Source of the DNA: Nannochloropsis oceanica | Taxonomy: Eukaryota; Sar; Eustigmatophyceae; Eustigmatales; Monodopsidaceae | Length of the DNA stretch: 64,000 nt | NCBI GenBank assembly: GCA_004519485.1 | Contig: CP038110.1 | Span: 372,001-436,000, forward strand | Reading direction: 5' to 3' | Shown here: piece after piece, positions 1 to 10,709 of the stretch | Layout: every line of letters starts with the position of its first letter | Numbering within the stretch: position 1 is the first letter of the stretch | Notes under the pieces: generated by a model | The model's database searches: none | What the model was told of the DNA's origin: nothing | The model's input: only the letters and a program-made list of their open reading frames with translations | Made by a program: the position numbers and the translations under genes

Positions 1-628
1 AGTTGCGCCTCCAGCTCCATTACTGCCACTTTATTACCATCGCCCTCTTCACACCCATCCTCACTGCTGCTGCTGCTACTGCTGCTACTACTACTACCAT
101 TACTCTTCAGCAGCTCCGCCAACAGCCGTCGCACCGGACGGGCGGCCGTCCCACAACGCCTATTCCTACCGCTGCTGCTGCTGATGCTGTTCGCATGACT
201 CCCAAGCTGAGACAAGTCAAAACACCCAAAGGCACTCACCAACAGTCGTTCCTCTTCCTCTGCCGCAGGTACTGCCCCTTCCTCCTCTTCCTCCTCCTTC
301 ATCTCTGTCTCCTTCCCTTCCTTGTCTTCAGTTTTCGCTGCGGTTTGTTGGTCTTGCTGACGTTGCTGCATCTGCTGCTCCTTCTCTCTCTCCACCTTCT
401 CCCGCTGCTGCTGTATTTGCAAAACTAAGGTCCTTTCCTTTTCCTTCTGCACTTTTGCCCACACCTCTTGTGTGATACTCTCCTTCAACTTCCCCTCCCT
501 CTCCTTCCTCCGCCTCTCCTCTTGTTTTCTGTCCAGTTCGGCTTCTTTCCTCTTTTCCTTGCGCAATTTATTCGTCGATATCGGCCCAGAGAGAGGCGGG
601 CCACCACTGGTAGGCCCACCACCACCAC

Positions 629-679
<51 letters not shown>

Positions 680-3600
680 GAGTCAAGAACTGATTCATTG
701 CCCCCTCCTTCCCTGGCAGCGGCGATGCGCCCTTGAGAGACGAGGACAAGGCAAAACTCACTTCTCCTCCTCTACTACCATCACCACTCGGCGAGCCCTG
801 CACCGACATCCGCCCTCCCTCTCCTCCTCCTCCTCCTCCTCTTCCTAGATCCAAGTGCGGTTGCCCAGCTGTTAGTGCTGCTGCTGCCATGTTGGCCCGT
901 CGTTGTCTCTCATCCTCGGCCCTTAGAGCCTTCAATTGATCTTTCAATTCGGCCTGTCTCTCCACATTCTCCGCAATCCGTAGGTAAACCAAGGGCAGCT
1001 TTTCGTCCAATTTCCTCTGCAGCAACCTCGCCGCCTCGCAGATCATCTTCGAAATCGGAATGATAGCCTCCGTCACTGAATTAAACTGCAAAGCATTCTT
1101 ATAAATCAACCGTATATCCTCTACCACCTGTCCAACCCTCACTCCCCCCTCCCCCGAATCCAGTCCCTTCAAGATGTCTCGAAAACAAATGGGCCGGGCT
1201 ATGACCCGATAGTAATGCGCGTTCTCGCTCCGGTTCACCTCGTCCGTGAAGAAATCGCCCACCCTCTTCTCCTTCTTCAACTGTCCGATCAGTTCCCTCA
1301 TCTCCTGATACGCAAACTTCCCTACCCCTCCCTCCCCCCCGCCGTTCGTAGCCAGCTGCCTCGACGCCTTCTCCTGCACCCTTTTTCGTACCTCCTCCCT
1401 CCTCTTCACAGTCAAAGTCAACCTTCCCTCCCCCTCCTTCTTTTCCTCATCCTCCTCCTCATCATCATCAAGCAACGGGAGGCTCTCCAAAGCTAGTCTC
1501 CGCAAATGCCTCCTTACATACCTGGAGACAGCTACCACCTCCTGCTCATAGGGCGTCCTCGCACCATCATTAAACTCAATCGCATTCCTAAAAATCAGAT
1601 CCACATCCCCCAAAAACGCCTTCGGACTCCCATACGAATGTCCCCTTAACTGCATCCTCACTGTGGACGTATCCATCGGCTTCTGGATCTTGGCCAGATA
1701 AATATCCGCTATCTGCGGGTAGCTCACCACAACAGGTTTATCAAAATTATAGCGACTCCCCATTCCCCCCCCCGCCTTCTTGCTACTCTTCCCAGGAGTC
1801 TGCCCGAGGGCCTGTACCAACTTAATAATCTTGTCCAAAAACCGCGCGCAATCCATCTCCCATTCAGGGCCCTCCGGTCCTCCCTCCCCACCTCCTCCTC
1901 CTCCTCCCCCCCCCCTGGGACTGCCAAAGCCACCACTTTTCTTCTTCTTGCTGCTGCCCACCCCCCCTCTTCCTCCTCCAACTCCTACTCCTACTCCTGC
2001 TCCGTCTACAACTCTTCCTCCCTTCCTTTTATTCAATGGACTCCTCTCCTTCTTCTTCGGCTTGCCCGGCCGTCCTCGTACAAACACATCACTTCCATCA
2101 TTCCCACTCTCCACCCTCATCATCGGGAACGAAGGTGAAGATGTGGGGGGAGGGGCAACAGTCAGCAGAGGAGGAGAAGCAGCAGTAGAAGCAGCAGCAG
2201 GAGTAGGGGCGATCTTCAAACGGAATGTTCCTCCTCCAAGAGTAGGCGGTCGATTCAACCCTGCCGCCCCCGCTGCAGTACCAGCAGTAGCAACAGTAAG
2301 CCCCCTAACCCCGCCACTTTCTTCTCCTTCTCCTTTTACCCTCATTTTCTTCATCTTCGCCGTTGCTGCCGCCGCCATAGCAGCAGCAGTGGCCGACAAA
2401 GGCATACACTCATCGTCTTCCACCCCTCCTCCCACCACATCTTCTTCACCAAGCTTCCGCTTCTGCCCACCAGGAGACTTATTGAATACTCCTAATGCCG
2501 GCTGTTTCAGTGTGACAACGCCCCTTCCTCCTCCTCCTCCTCCTCCTCCTCCTCCTCCTCCTGATGGAGATGACTCGCTCCGCACTGACAGCTTCGCCAG
2601 GGGCGATGCAGCCGAGGTCGAGAAAGAGGATGATGGAGGGGACAACTCTAGCCCTCCCCCCCGCGGCTTCACGGCGACCGAAAGCTTGGGCGAGCTAGAC
2701 AAGATCGGTTGTCCTCCACCTCCTCCTCCATCTCCTCCTCCTCCACTTCCTACCACGGAGAGCACCGGTATGGAGCTGCTGCTGTTACTGCTCTCTTCCG
2801 GAGGAGCGAGGACTAAACCTGTATGATCTTGGCCCGATAAAGCTGTCCGCACGGACAGATTACTACTGCCAATACTGCTACTTCCCATGCTACCACCTCC
2901 CGTCACTATCTTTAACCGTGGACCTCCTACTCCTACTCCTATTCCAGCGGTGCTGCTGCTCTTGCTCGTGCTCAGGCGCTCCTCAGAGGAGGAAAGGATG
3001 GACATCGAACTGCTGCTCCCACCTCCCTCCTTAGATTGCGGAGAACTGGAAGGCCCTCGAGGATCGGCAGAAAGAGATCTCTTCAACTGAAGCTTCTTCG
3101 CGCCCCCCCCTCCTGCCTCCCTGCCTCCTTTTTCTCCTTCTCCATCGTCTTTAGTTGAGATCGAGAGGAGGCGGGGCATACCGGTAGACAAGAAAAGAGG
3201 CCCTAATGACGGTACAGCTGCCGCGGAGCTTATCGACTTCAGTCGTGGCAACTCTCCTCCTCCTCCTCCTCCTTTTCCAAAAGGAGCAAGGCTTAGCACC
3301 GGCAGTTGCTGTTGCGGCTGCTGCTGCTCCCCGCCGGTACCGCCACCATAGGAACCCAGTCCAGGCACATTAGTGGTTGCTAGCCTAGTAAGAGAAAGTT
3401 TATTGTCCTTCGGCAGCAAGGCTACCTTCCCCGGTGGAGGGTGAGCATCATCATGGAACGGTAACCTCCTCTCCCTCCACGCCTCAGGCAAGAGCCTCCC
3501 CGCAACTTCCTCCAGCAGCCCCAACCCTCGTTCTCCCACCGCTACCATGGCCATATCGCCCTGAATCGTCCAAAATTCAACGCAATTCTTGAACACCGCC

Positions 3601-4157
3601 TCGGCTTTGGCCAGGAACTCGGAGGGGCTTATCCCATCCTCTAGCACCTCGCTCGTTAACCGCCCCATGTCCATCGGGAAAGCCACGGCCTGAACATACT
3701 CCGCCCTTAGTGAAGGATCCATCAAACTCGTTTCAATACGCGCCCAGAACATTCGCAATTCGGGGTTGTGAATCACAAGCGCTTCAAGTAGGTCCAGGCA
3801 AGTATAAGTTTCGGTAGGGAGGGGAGGAACGCCTAACCAGGGCTGCTCCCGCATGTCCTTGTCAATGGCATCAAGGAGCTTGCGAGCCTTGATACGATAA
3901 GAGGCATTACCCTCTTCAATGCAAAATCGGAGACAATTACTCGCAGGGCGACGCAGAAGTCGAACAAGAGCAAAGGGGGAGGTGATCTCTCCGCCTTTCA
4001 AGGCCCTGTCTGCCATGACCAAGTCGTAGGGGTTTTCCACTCGGTCCACATAGGCAATTAAACCCACCAACAAGTCCTTGCTGGAGGCAAAGGTGCGTTG
4101 GGTCCGCTTGAGCCCAGCGACGATCTTGATGCAGGCATCCTTGGTGTTGGGGTCCAT
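1..4157 (-). CDS. Bromodomain protein, partial at its 3' end (at least 1385 aa)
   Basis: One frame stays open on the minus strand from an ATG at 4157 to the left edge, so the C terminus is missing. Three bromodomain-like regions can be seen. The first, around residues 130-200 (FPMDM near residue 162), ends VFKNCVEFW and has Trp where the acetyl-lysine-binding Asn usually sits. The second, around residues 815-880 (KPMDTSTV, then LIFRNAIEFND), and the third, around 950-1020 (DIRLIYKNALQFN), keep the Asn. Between the first and second lie about 600 residues of Gly/Ser/Pro-rich linker. After the third come poly-Ala and a charged, Glu/Lys/Arg/Gln-rich coiled-coil-like stretch. Known bromodomains read acetylated histones, so a chromatin role is likely. 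GTGAGT-like sites (for example near 240) could be introns. It is divergent from the RNA-binding protein at 4937. I am sure of the family but not of the exact orthologue. Confidence 0.8.
632..676. repeat. (CAG)n tract coding for poly-Ala in the bromodomain protein
   Basis: About 15 CAG units on the plus strand read as GCT (Ala) codons in the minus-strand bromodomain frame. The tract is in frame, so length changes of whole units would be tolerated. Confidence 0.8.
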
Positions 4158-4214
4158 GTGTGTAGAACGTGCAGGGGGTGCAGGTTTAGCCGTCGGTGAG
4201 ATAACACGCAAGAC

Positions 4215-4275
<61 letters not shown>

Positions 4276-4936
4276 ACCCGCCACTCACAACAAGGAGGAA
4301 TGGCACAGGACCACCGTCACCACCACCACCGCCTCCATGGAGCAAAGGTGCTCTTTGCTTGGCTTGACAGCCAGATGAGGGCCGCCGCTATTGATGATCG
4401 AGCGGCGAGATGACAAGGTTGCCGTTGCTCGCAGGAGGGACTGACCCAGGACGAGGAAATAAAACGTGCCCGTGCAAGCAGAAACTGTGCATAAATGTGG
4501 AAGAAAAGCGATGAGCTTGTGTGACGATAGGATAACGGTCAAGAAGGAGGCATTACCAAGTGCGAGCCCTCTCAGGCTTGATTTCTCGCCGGGGCCCGGG
4601 TGCGTCTCTCGCGGAAGAAAGAAGAAGGAAGAACGGTCGCTGGCTTTGTCACTGCATGCTGCATCCACGTCCTTTTCCACCGTGCCCCCCAGCAGCATCA
4701 CCACTTGTAGAGGCGAAAGCGTTCTCTGCTGGCAGTAGGCGGAAGGGTTGGATCGTTGGGCTGCAAGTGTTGCCCAAACCTCGCCCTTCGCAGGCCCTCC
4801 TTCTCTGCATGACCCCTGCCTCTGATTCCCCACATCCACACACACCACAGCCACACAGGCAAGGCATCACGAGCAACGCGCCCAGGCATCAAAGCAGGCG
4901 CGCACTTTACCTAACGGCAGCAACAGCAGCAGCAGA
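4158..4936. other. Divergent intergenic region, bromodomain / RNA-binding protein
   Basis: A 779-bp head-to-head spacer that should hold both promoters and 5' UTRs. Apart from the (GCT)20 tract I see no TATA box or conserved element that I can defend, and the reading frames crossing it look non-coding. Confidence 0.5.
4216..4275. repeat. (GCT)20 microsatellite upstream of the bromodomain gene
   Basis: Twenty uninterrupted GCT units start 59 bp upstream of the bromodomain start codon. On that gene's sense strand this is (AGC)20, probably in the 5' UTR or promoter. The plus-strand poly-Ala reading frame through it is judged a shadow. Confidence 0.85.
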
Positions 4937-6280
4937 ATGGCGGACGCGTACGGCAGTGAACAGCAATCTTCAGGCTACGGGGAGACAGGGAATGGAAGCT
5001 CGGCGACCCCCCCTCAACGCGAAGGCGCCGGCACCGGCAACGCCGGTGGTGCTCAGGGGGAGTTCAACAACCCAAACAAGATATTTGTAGGGGGGGTGGC
5101 TTGGCATACGACCGAGGAGGGCCTGTCGAACTACTTTGGCAAGTACGGGGAGCTGGTGGACGTGGTGTTGATGCGGGACAGGAACACGGGCGGGCCCCGC
5201 GGGTTTGGCTTCGTTTCGTTCGCCACGCCAGAGGCCTTGGAGGCTGCCGTGGCTGAAGCGCATATCTTGGATGGGCGCAATCTAGACGTGAAGAAGGCGG
5301 TGCCTCGGGAGCAGGCCCCCGCGCCAGTTCGTGCCATATGGGGGGGCACAGGCGCCGGTCCCCAGAAGCAGTTTCAGGATATCAAGAAGGTTTTTGTGGG
5401 TGGGCTATCACCTGAGGTGACTGAGGAGGCTTTCAGGGCATACTTTGACACATTTGGAGAGATTACTGATGCCGTGGTGATGATGGATAGGACCACGGGG
5501 CGGAGTCGTGGATTCGGCTTTGTGACCTATGCGGAGGAAGCAGCGATGAAGAAGGTATTGGCGCAACCACATGAGATGGACGGTAGGCCGATGGATGTAA
5601 AGAGGGCGGAGCCCAAGATTCCAGATGGGGGTAGGGAAGGTGGGTATAGAGGAGGGGGAGGAGGAGGGTATGGGGGAGGAAGGGGGGGGGGAGGGGGCTA
5701 TGGCGGGTATGGAGGTGGAGGGGGCTATTCTGGAGGGGGATACGGGGAGGATAGGGGAGGATACATGCCGTACAGTAGAGGAGGGGGGGGATACGGAGGA
5801 GGAGGAGGGTACCCATCGTATCGAGGAGGGGGGGGGTATTCAGATCGGGGAGGACCAGTAGGGTACTCAGGTGGCGGCGGTTACAGCAGCGCGTCGCGAG
5901 GCGGAGGGCGAGGAGGGTACGGTGAATATGCTGGATACGCCGGGGGAGGTGGGGGAGGGGTGGGGGGTGGATATAGCTCTTATCCTTCGCAGGGTTACGG
6001 TGGCTATCCGTCGTCGGCGCACGCTCCAGGGTACGGTGGCTACCCCTCGTCCTCCTCTTCCTCCACTGCTCCCTATGCTCATGGCGGGTACAGTGCGGGC
6101 CCTGTTGCTGTTGGTGCTCCGGCGTCGGGGTCGTACAACGGGCATGGAGCGCAGGGTTACCACGCTGGAGGAGGAGGAGGAGGAGGAGGAGGGGGAGAAG
6201 GTGGGGCGAGCGGGTACGCGCCGCATCGTGGGCAGCACGCGCACCAGGGACGGGTGGAGAGGAGTCACCGCCCTTATTGA
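4937..6280 (+). CDS. Two-RRM, glycine-rich RNA-binding protein (hnRNP A / Musashi / DAZAP1 type)
   Basis: Single-exon gene of 447 aa. RRM1 spans about residues 47-120, with RNP2 KIFVGG at 48-53 and RNP1 RGFGFVSF at 88-95. RRM2 spans about 150-225, with KVFVGG and RGFGFVTY (191-198). The remaining half is Gly/Tyr/Ser/Arg-rich, with RGG- and GYGG-type repeats and a Tyr/Ser-rich stretch near 345-400. This is the usual layout of hnRNP A/B, Musashi and DAZAP1 proteins, which bind mRNA in splicing, transport or translational control. The low-complexity tail suggests condensate formation, which is inference. The start follows a CAG-rich leader and opens MADAYGSEQQ. Purine-rich GGA codons make long antisense frames, which are shadows. 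The family is certain; the orthologue is not. Confidence 0.93.
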   Translation: MADAYGSEQQSSGYGETGNGSSATPPQREGAGTGNAGGAQGEFNNPNKIFVGGVAWHTTEEGLSNYFGKYGELVDVVLMRDRNTGGPRGFGFVSFATPEALEAAVAEAHILDGRNLDVKKAVPREQAPAPVRAIWGGTGAGPQKQFQDIKKVFVGGLSPEVTEEAFRAYFDTFGEITDAVVMMDRTTGRSRGFGFVTYAEEAAMKKVLAQPHEMDGRPMDVKRAEPKIPDGGREGGYRGGGGGGYGGGRGGGGGYGGYGGGGGYSGGGYGEDRGGYMPYSRGGGGYGGGGGYPSYRGGGGYSDRGGPVGYSGGGGYSSASRGGGRGGYGEYAGYAGGGGGGVGGGYSSYPSQGYGGYPSSAHAPGYGGYPSSSSSSTAPYAHGGYSAGPVAVGAPASGSYNGHGAQGYHAGGGGGGGGGGEGGASGYAPHRGQHAHQGRVERSHRPY

Positions 6281-6782
6281 GTGGAGAAATAGAGCCATGG
6301 AGGGAGGAGTGGCACGTGTTGGAGGAATCCCTGAGACAGGAGGAAAAGTAGTAGGGAGGAGTTTGAAACGTGGGAGGGAGGGAGGAGACATAAGCGAAGG
6401 GAGGGCTTTAAGTAAAGAATATATTTTGAGCACTGCTGTCATTGCTGCTGCATTCAGAGGTAGGGAAGAATGATAAGGAGTAATCAATGGCGGAAGTCGA
6501 CGAAGGTTACGATGCATGCATTTTGAACTCACAGAAACGGCGGCAGCAGCAGCAGCAGCAGCAGAAAGAGGGAAGAGCATGAAGAAGGGAAAGAAATAAT
6601 GAGAGGAGGAGGATGAAAGAAGAAAGCTACAAAAAACAAAAAAGCATGGAGCTAGGGGTTACTCTACTAAGGAGTTTCGTCACTGCAAACTATTTCCTAC
6701 ATTCCTTCCGTCTCCTCCAACCCCAGATGATACATTTCCGACCTCAATCCTGCTGCTGACCTCAAATACCACCATAAATCTC
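6281..6782. other. Convergent intergenic region
   Basis: A 502-bp tail-to-tail spacer holding the 3' UTRs of the RNA-binding protein and the adrenodoxin reductase. It contains a short CAG repeat near 6541-6564 and purine-rich sequence. No gene seen. Confidence 0.5.
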
Positions 6783-8429
6783 CTATCTAGTCGCTATCAG
6801 CACAAGCTCTTGTGCGTCAATCACCTTCTCCCTTGGTTTTCCCTTCGCCGCCCCTACCATGCACTCATATGCATCGATCTTCTTGTACCCTTGCCAAGTC
6901 ACCACCTCCTCCACTTTCTTCCTCCCCGCCTTGGATAACACCTCCAAGAGCGACGACGAGGAAGAGGATGCAAGGTTCAACCTACCCTGTACCGCGTCCT
7001 CCACAATGGAAGCCACTGTTTCCCGTGCGTCGTAAATGTTTGTATTCACAATGCCGGTCGGACCCCTCTTAACCCACCCGGTGCAATACATCCCAGGCAC
7101 AACCTCCCCTGCTACTGGAGCCGATACTGCTGGTTCCAGTTTTCCTGTTTCTGGTGATATCTCAACCAACACCCGTCCCTGACGATTCGGGACCACCGCT
7201 TTTTTATTATCAAATGGTACTCCTTCCAGAGGCCGGGATTTGTACCCAATCGACCTTAGCACCAAATTACACGGTATCTCAATTACTTCCCCCGTCCCCG
7301 CAGCCACGATCCGTCCCCCCTCCCCCCCTTCCTGTTCAAGCCGTGCACGTTCGAAAACGATGGACCCAACATGGCTTGGTCTTGCTGGGTCGGGTAGTAG
7401 CGCCTTGGGGAGGAGCAGGAATCGAAGGACAACAGTACGTCCAGCTGCTGTTGCTGCTTCTGCTGTTGCTGCAGGAGCAGGCAAGGATTCCACCAGGTCT
7501 GCCAAGCGCTTGCGAGGACGGGATTGAGCGAGATTGGCGATGGTAAATGGTGTGAGACCTTGCATGACCTCCTCCGGAGGGACGACCAACGTGGCTCCTG
7601 CTATCCGGGATAGCTCTCTCAATTCTTTTATGGTAAACGCTGCTTGTCCATGCCCTCGCCGTCCGATCACAGACATGGTGGTAAGTTGACTCTGTTTTAG
7701 TACCTCCAAGGCATGCTCACAGATATCACTTGACGCAAGGTCCGCCGGTTGCTTGACGAGAAGACGGGCACAATCCAAGGCCACGTTCCCCTGCCCCAAC
7801 ACCGCGGCCTGCGCGCCGGGCTGGGCAAGAATGTCACGAAGCATCGCTGTCAATTTCTTGTCAGGTGCATAATCAGGATGGCCGTTGTACCAATTGACAA
7901 AGGTTCGGGCACTGACCACACCTTCCAAGGTGTCTTCGCCTGGGATACCCAATGTGCGGTCCTCCGACGCTCCGTACGCCAGCACAACAACGTCATAAAA
8001 CGCACGCAGTTCAGCCATCCCTACGTCTTGCCCCACACGGATATTGCCAAAGAAATGAAAACGTCGGTCTTCTGCTACCTTTTCGAAGTCTTTTTGGACC
8101 GACTTGACCTCGGGATGGTCGGGTGCGACGCCCGTTCGGACAAGCCCAAAGGGCGTGGGCAGGCAGTCGATCATCTCCACCGTCGCGCTTTGCCCCAGCT
8201 CCTTGAGCAGGTACTTGGCAACGTAGAATCCTGAAGGTCCTGCACCCACGATACCCACACGACGGATGCTGACAGCAGCGGGCGCTGAATCGGAAGTGGG
8301 AGAGGTCGTGGAGAAGGAGAGGTGATGTAAAGTTGCGGCCGGGTAGGCAGATGATCGGGACGACGACATTGACAGGACCAACTTTCTGCAGACATCGCCA
8401 CGCCGAAGGAGGGCGCGCATGTTCATCAA
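6783..8429 (-). CDS. FDXR: NADPH:adrenodoxin (ferredoxin) reductase, mitochondrial
   Basis: Intronless gene of 548 aa. After a Ser/Arg-rich leader of about 55 residues, consistent with a mitochondrial presequence, the FAD-binding motif VGIVGAGPSG lies at about 58-67. The NADPH-binding motif VLGQGNVALD follows near residue 210, and the family's C-terminal signature GWVKRGPTGIVNTN near 455. Known members move electrons from NADPH through FAD to a mitochondrial [2Fe-2S] ferredoxin, supplying Fe-S cluster assembly and, in some lineages, P450 or haem A synthesis. Length fits the family plus targeting sequence. Starts at 8429, 8426 and 8420 are all possible; the first is used here. Its partner ferredoxin is not in the window. 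The call is firm. Confidence 0.95.
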   Translation of the reverse strand: MMNMRALLRRGDVCRKLVLSMSSSRSSAYPAATLHHLSFSTTSPTSDSAPAAVSIRRVGIVGAGPSGFYVAKYLLKELGQSATVEMIDCLPTPFGLVRTGVAPDHPEVKSVQKDFEKVAEDRRFHFFGNIRVGQDVGMAELRAFYDVVVLAYGASEDRTLGIPGEDTLEGVVSARTFVNWYNGHPDYAPDKKLTAMLRDILAQPGAQAAVLGQGNVALDCARLLVKQPADLASSDICEHALEVLKQSQLTTMSVIGRRGHGQAAFTIKELRELSRIAGATLVVPPEEVMQGLTPFTIANLAQSRPRKRLADLVESLPAPAATAEAATAAGRTVVLRFLLLPKALLPDPARPSHVGSIVFERARLEQEGGEGGRIVAAGTGEVIEIPCNLVLRSIGYKSRPLEGVPFDNKKAVVPNRQGRVLVEISPETGKLEPAVSAPVAGEVVPGMYCTGWVKRGPTGIVNTNIYDARETVASIVEDAVQGRLNLASSSSSSLLEVLSKAGRKKVEEVVTWQGYKKIDAYECMVGAAKGKPREKVIDAQELVLIATR

Positions 8430-8828
8430 AATGCTGTTGGGGCGCGGCTGTGGTTGATGATGCCGACAAGGACGAAGGACACGTGAGTTTGGAAAACCAT
8501 GTGGCTATCAGGTCCATAATCTCGATCGAGAAGTCGCGCAAGCATCCTGTACGTGTCCGGAGACGTCTGCCGTGATATCCGTTTGTTCGTTGTTCGTCAT
8601 GTGCGTTAACTTGCCACTGCCCCCTCTTCATAAATTTTTTGCGTTTGAACGCGTGAGTCACGTGTACATATATGTTCAGAGGTGGTAAATCAAACGCACG
8701 AAGCATCGCGTGTCTAGAACACCATGCAAAATAGAAAGAGTCCAAGCCTCGGTGTTTCGTATCTCGTTTGCTTCTTTTTTTACAAAAATCGGCCCCCACT
8801 TCCTTTCTGTCTGTTTTAGTTCCTTCCC
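8430..8828. other. Intergenic region between two minus-strand genes
   Basis: A 399-bp spacer holding the 5' side of the adrenodoxin reductase gene and the 3' UTR of the PrmA-like gene. The frames crossing it are shadows or low-complexity reading. No gene seen. Confidence 0.5.
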
Positions 8829-10365
8829 TCATTCCTCGAACACCACTGGCTCGTTATTCCGCGTCCCTACTAATAACGCCCACTCCCCCATGCTATTCGC
8901 TTGATGTATATCGGGAAAATAACGCCGATACGCCTCCATCACACTCTCGGCCTGCTCAACCAACAACCCCGCCAACACCACCTTCCCTCCAAGCTTCGTC
9001 AGACCCGATATTTGCTTCGATAGTTCAATCAATGGCCTCTTCAGTATATTGGCGAGCATCACGTCCGTTGGAGCTATGTTTACCTCTTCCATTTCCATTT
9101 CCTCCTCCTCCTTCTCGTTCCCAGCCGGTCGCACTACCAAAAACTTTGCGCGAGTGTCCCCATCTTTTTTTCCTCCTAACTTCTTCTCGACTGGCAGTAA
9201 AAACACGGTCTCCAATCCATTCATTGCTGCGTTACGATAGGCACTTTGAATCGCAAAGGGATCGATCTCCACGCCTACCGCCGTGCTGGCCCCAAACATC
9301 AACGCAGCCAACGCCAAAATCCCACTCCCTGCTCCGTAATCACACACACTCACCTCTCTCCCACCCGCTAGAGCGTGCTGTTCTAGCCATTCCTGTAGCC
9401 ATGCACAGCACATGTGCGTCGTCGGGTGTTCTCCGCTGCCAAATGCCGCCCCGCCTTCCAAAGTCATCACCTTCATCTTCTTCTCCTCAGAGAGAAGAAA
9501 AGGCGCCATGTCCTCCTCATTGTGCCATGTAAACTTCACCACCAGACGGTCGCCGAGGAGAATGGGTTTCCATCCTTCCTGGACTTCTTTTTGCCAGTCG
9601 CGGTCAATGATCCGCTCAAGGCGGTATTTCAAGGGGTAGGTGTCGCAAAGCTCAAAGGCCGCTTTGACTAGGGCCTAATTTTGTGTGATGAAGAACGAGA
9701 AGGGAGGAGGAGAAACGCTCGAATGTAGGAGCAGGAGAAAAGAGATAGAATAAAATTCGGGAACAAGTGCAAACATGCGACACAGCAATCAAGCACGCAA
9801 GAAGAGACCAAAAATGTAACCAGGTCGCCCTCCCTCTCCCTCGCTTCTGGAAGCTACGCACCAGCACTCCACCCACGTCCACCTCAAGCCCATAATCCGC
9901 CATGACCAAGCTCCGATTCCAGATCTTCTCACTACAAGCTGGTTCTCCATGCTCTCCAAAAATCGGTGTCTCGTCCTTTGTGTCCTTGGCCGCATCCTCT
10001 ATCTGGCTGCTGTACGCCCCTGTCTCGAGCAGCAGTTCACTCAGCAGCCATGGATCAATGACCATCTTGTCCTTCTCGTAGCAGTCGAAGACAATGCGGA
10101 CAAGATCACTGCTCTCGGTGCCTGCCCAAGGCTCGACCCATCCTTCGTTGGCCTGGAGCGTGGCAACATCGGCCTCCTCGTCTGCGCTGCTGCTGCCGTG
10201 CAAAGGAGGAGTTGAAATGGACCTTAGGGATAGCCGACGCGTTGGCTGCTTTGAGTGATGTAGTCGAAGGCAACTGCTGGTGTGTAGGTGTGGTAGAAGG
10301 AAGGCGTGTGTGCTCGTGATGGCTAGAAGCAGCAGCAATAGCGCAGGTTTCCGGCTGCGAGGCAT
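8829..10365 (-). CDS. PrmA-like ribosomal protein L11 methyltransferase, plastid-type presequence (449 aa, two exons)
   Basis: Exon 1 is 10365-9862 and exon 2 is 9674-8829. The 187-bp intron starts GTGCGT, ends TTAG and is phase 0. Exon 2 carries the PrmA core: AAFGSGEHPTTHMC followed by the SAM-binding CDYGAGSGILALAAL and VEIDPFAIQSA. Bacterial PrmA trimethylates ribosomal protein L11; eukaryotic organellar homologues are presumed to do the same. The N terminus is a hydrophobic signal peptide running LLLLLAITSTHA and then FLLP. This Ala|Phe junction followed by a Ser/Arg-rich stretch is typical of heterokont plastid import, so plastid L11 is the likely substrate (inference). The weakest part of the model is the exact donor, since GTG triplets nearby offer alternatives. 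Confidence 0.87.
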
Positions 10366-10709
10366 ACTTTGGTTTACCCACCTATTTCTTGTTAACTGTT
10401 TCCCCCTCCCCCGCCCGTTCCCACACCGCCCACTGCAGCCGCGCCGCTTGCAAGTATTTTTCTGCGTGTGAAAGTAGACGAAGTACAGTCAATAAACGTA
10501 AATGTGCCTAAACGTGGCTAGCGGCGAAGGCCTGTGTGCGGCCATGAAATGTCTTTCCTTGTATCCATGATCTAACCCGCTGCGCCACACCAGACATGCA
10601 CGTTCTCACACACCGGGAACCACATCAATTTATAAACCGTGGACAGGTAGCCACCCACGCCCTCGTCGTTGGTTTTTTTTGTTTGGCAGGGTTGCTTCGC
10701 TTGGCCATC
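10366..10709. other. Divergent intergenic region, PrmA-like / PRP4 kinase
   Basis: A 344-bp head-to-head spacer. An in-frame ATG at 10596 would lengthen the kinase by 38 residues, but the 10710 start (MTKEASSEQD) looks more like coding sequence. A tRNA-like stretch near 10535-10595 was considered and rejected. Confidence 0.5.

Noticed and set aside
1780-2826. Long plus-strand frame rich in Pro/Ser/Leu
   Set aside because: It lies antisense to the bromodomain protein linker; repetitive GGA/TCC DNA keeps several frames open.
4285-4854. Minus-strand 189-codon frame in the divergent spacer
   Set aside because: It overlaps the bromodomain 5' region and has no family resemblance.
5867-6580. Minus-strand frame opposite the Gly-rich RNA-binding protein
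   Set aside because: Antisense shadow of GGN codons; Ser/Pro/Arg composition only.
8011-8832. 273-codon minus-strand frame overlapping the FDXR start
   Set aside because: Different frame from the clear reductase and without recognisable motifs.
10535-10595. tRNA-like minus-strand start (ggtgtggcgcagcgggttag)
   Set aside because: Position 8 is not T, and no T-arm (GGTTCGAATCC-like) follows at the right distance.
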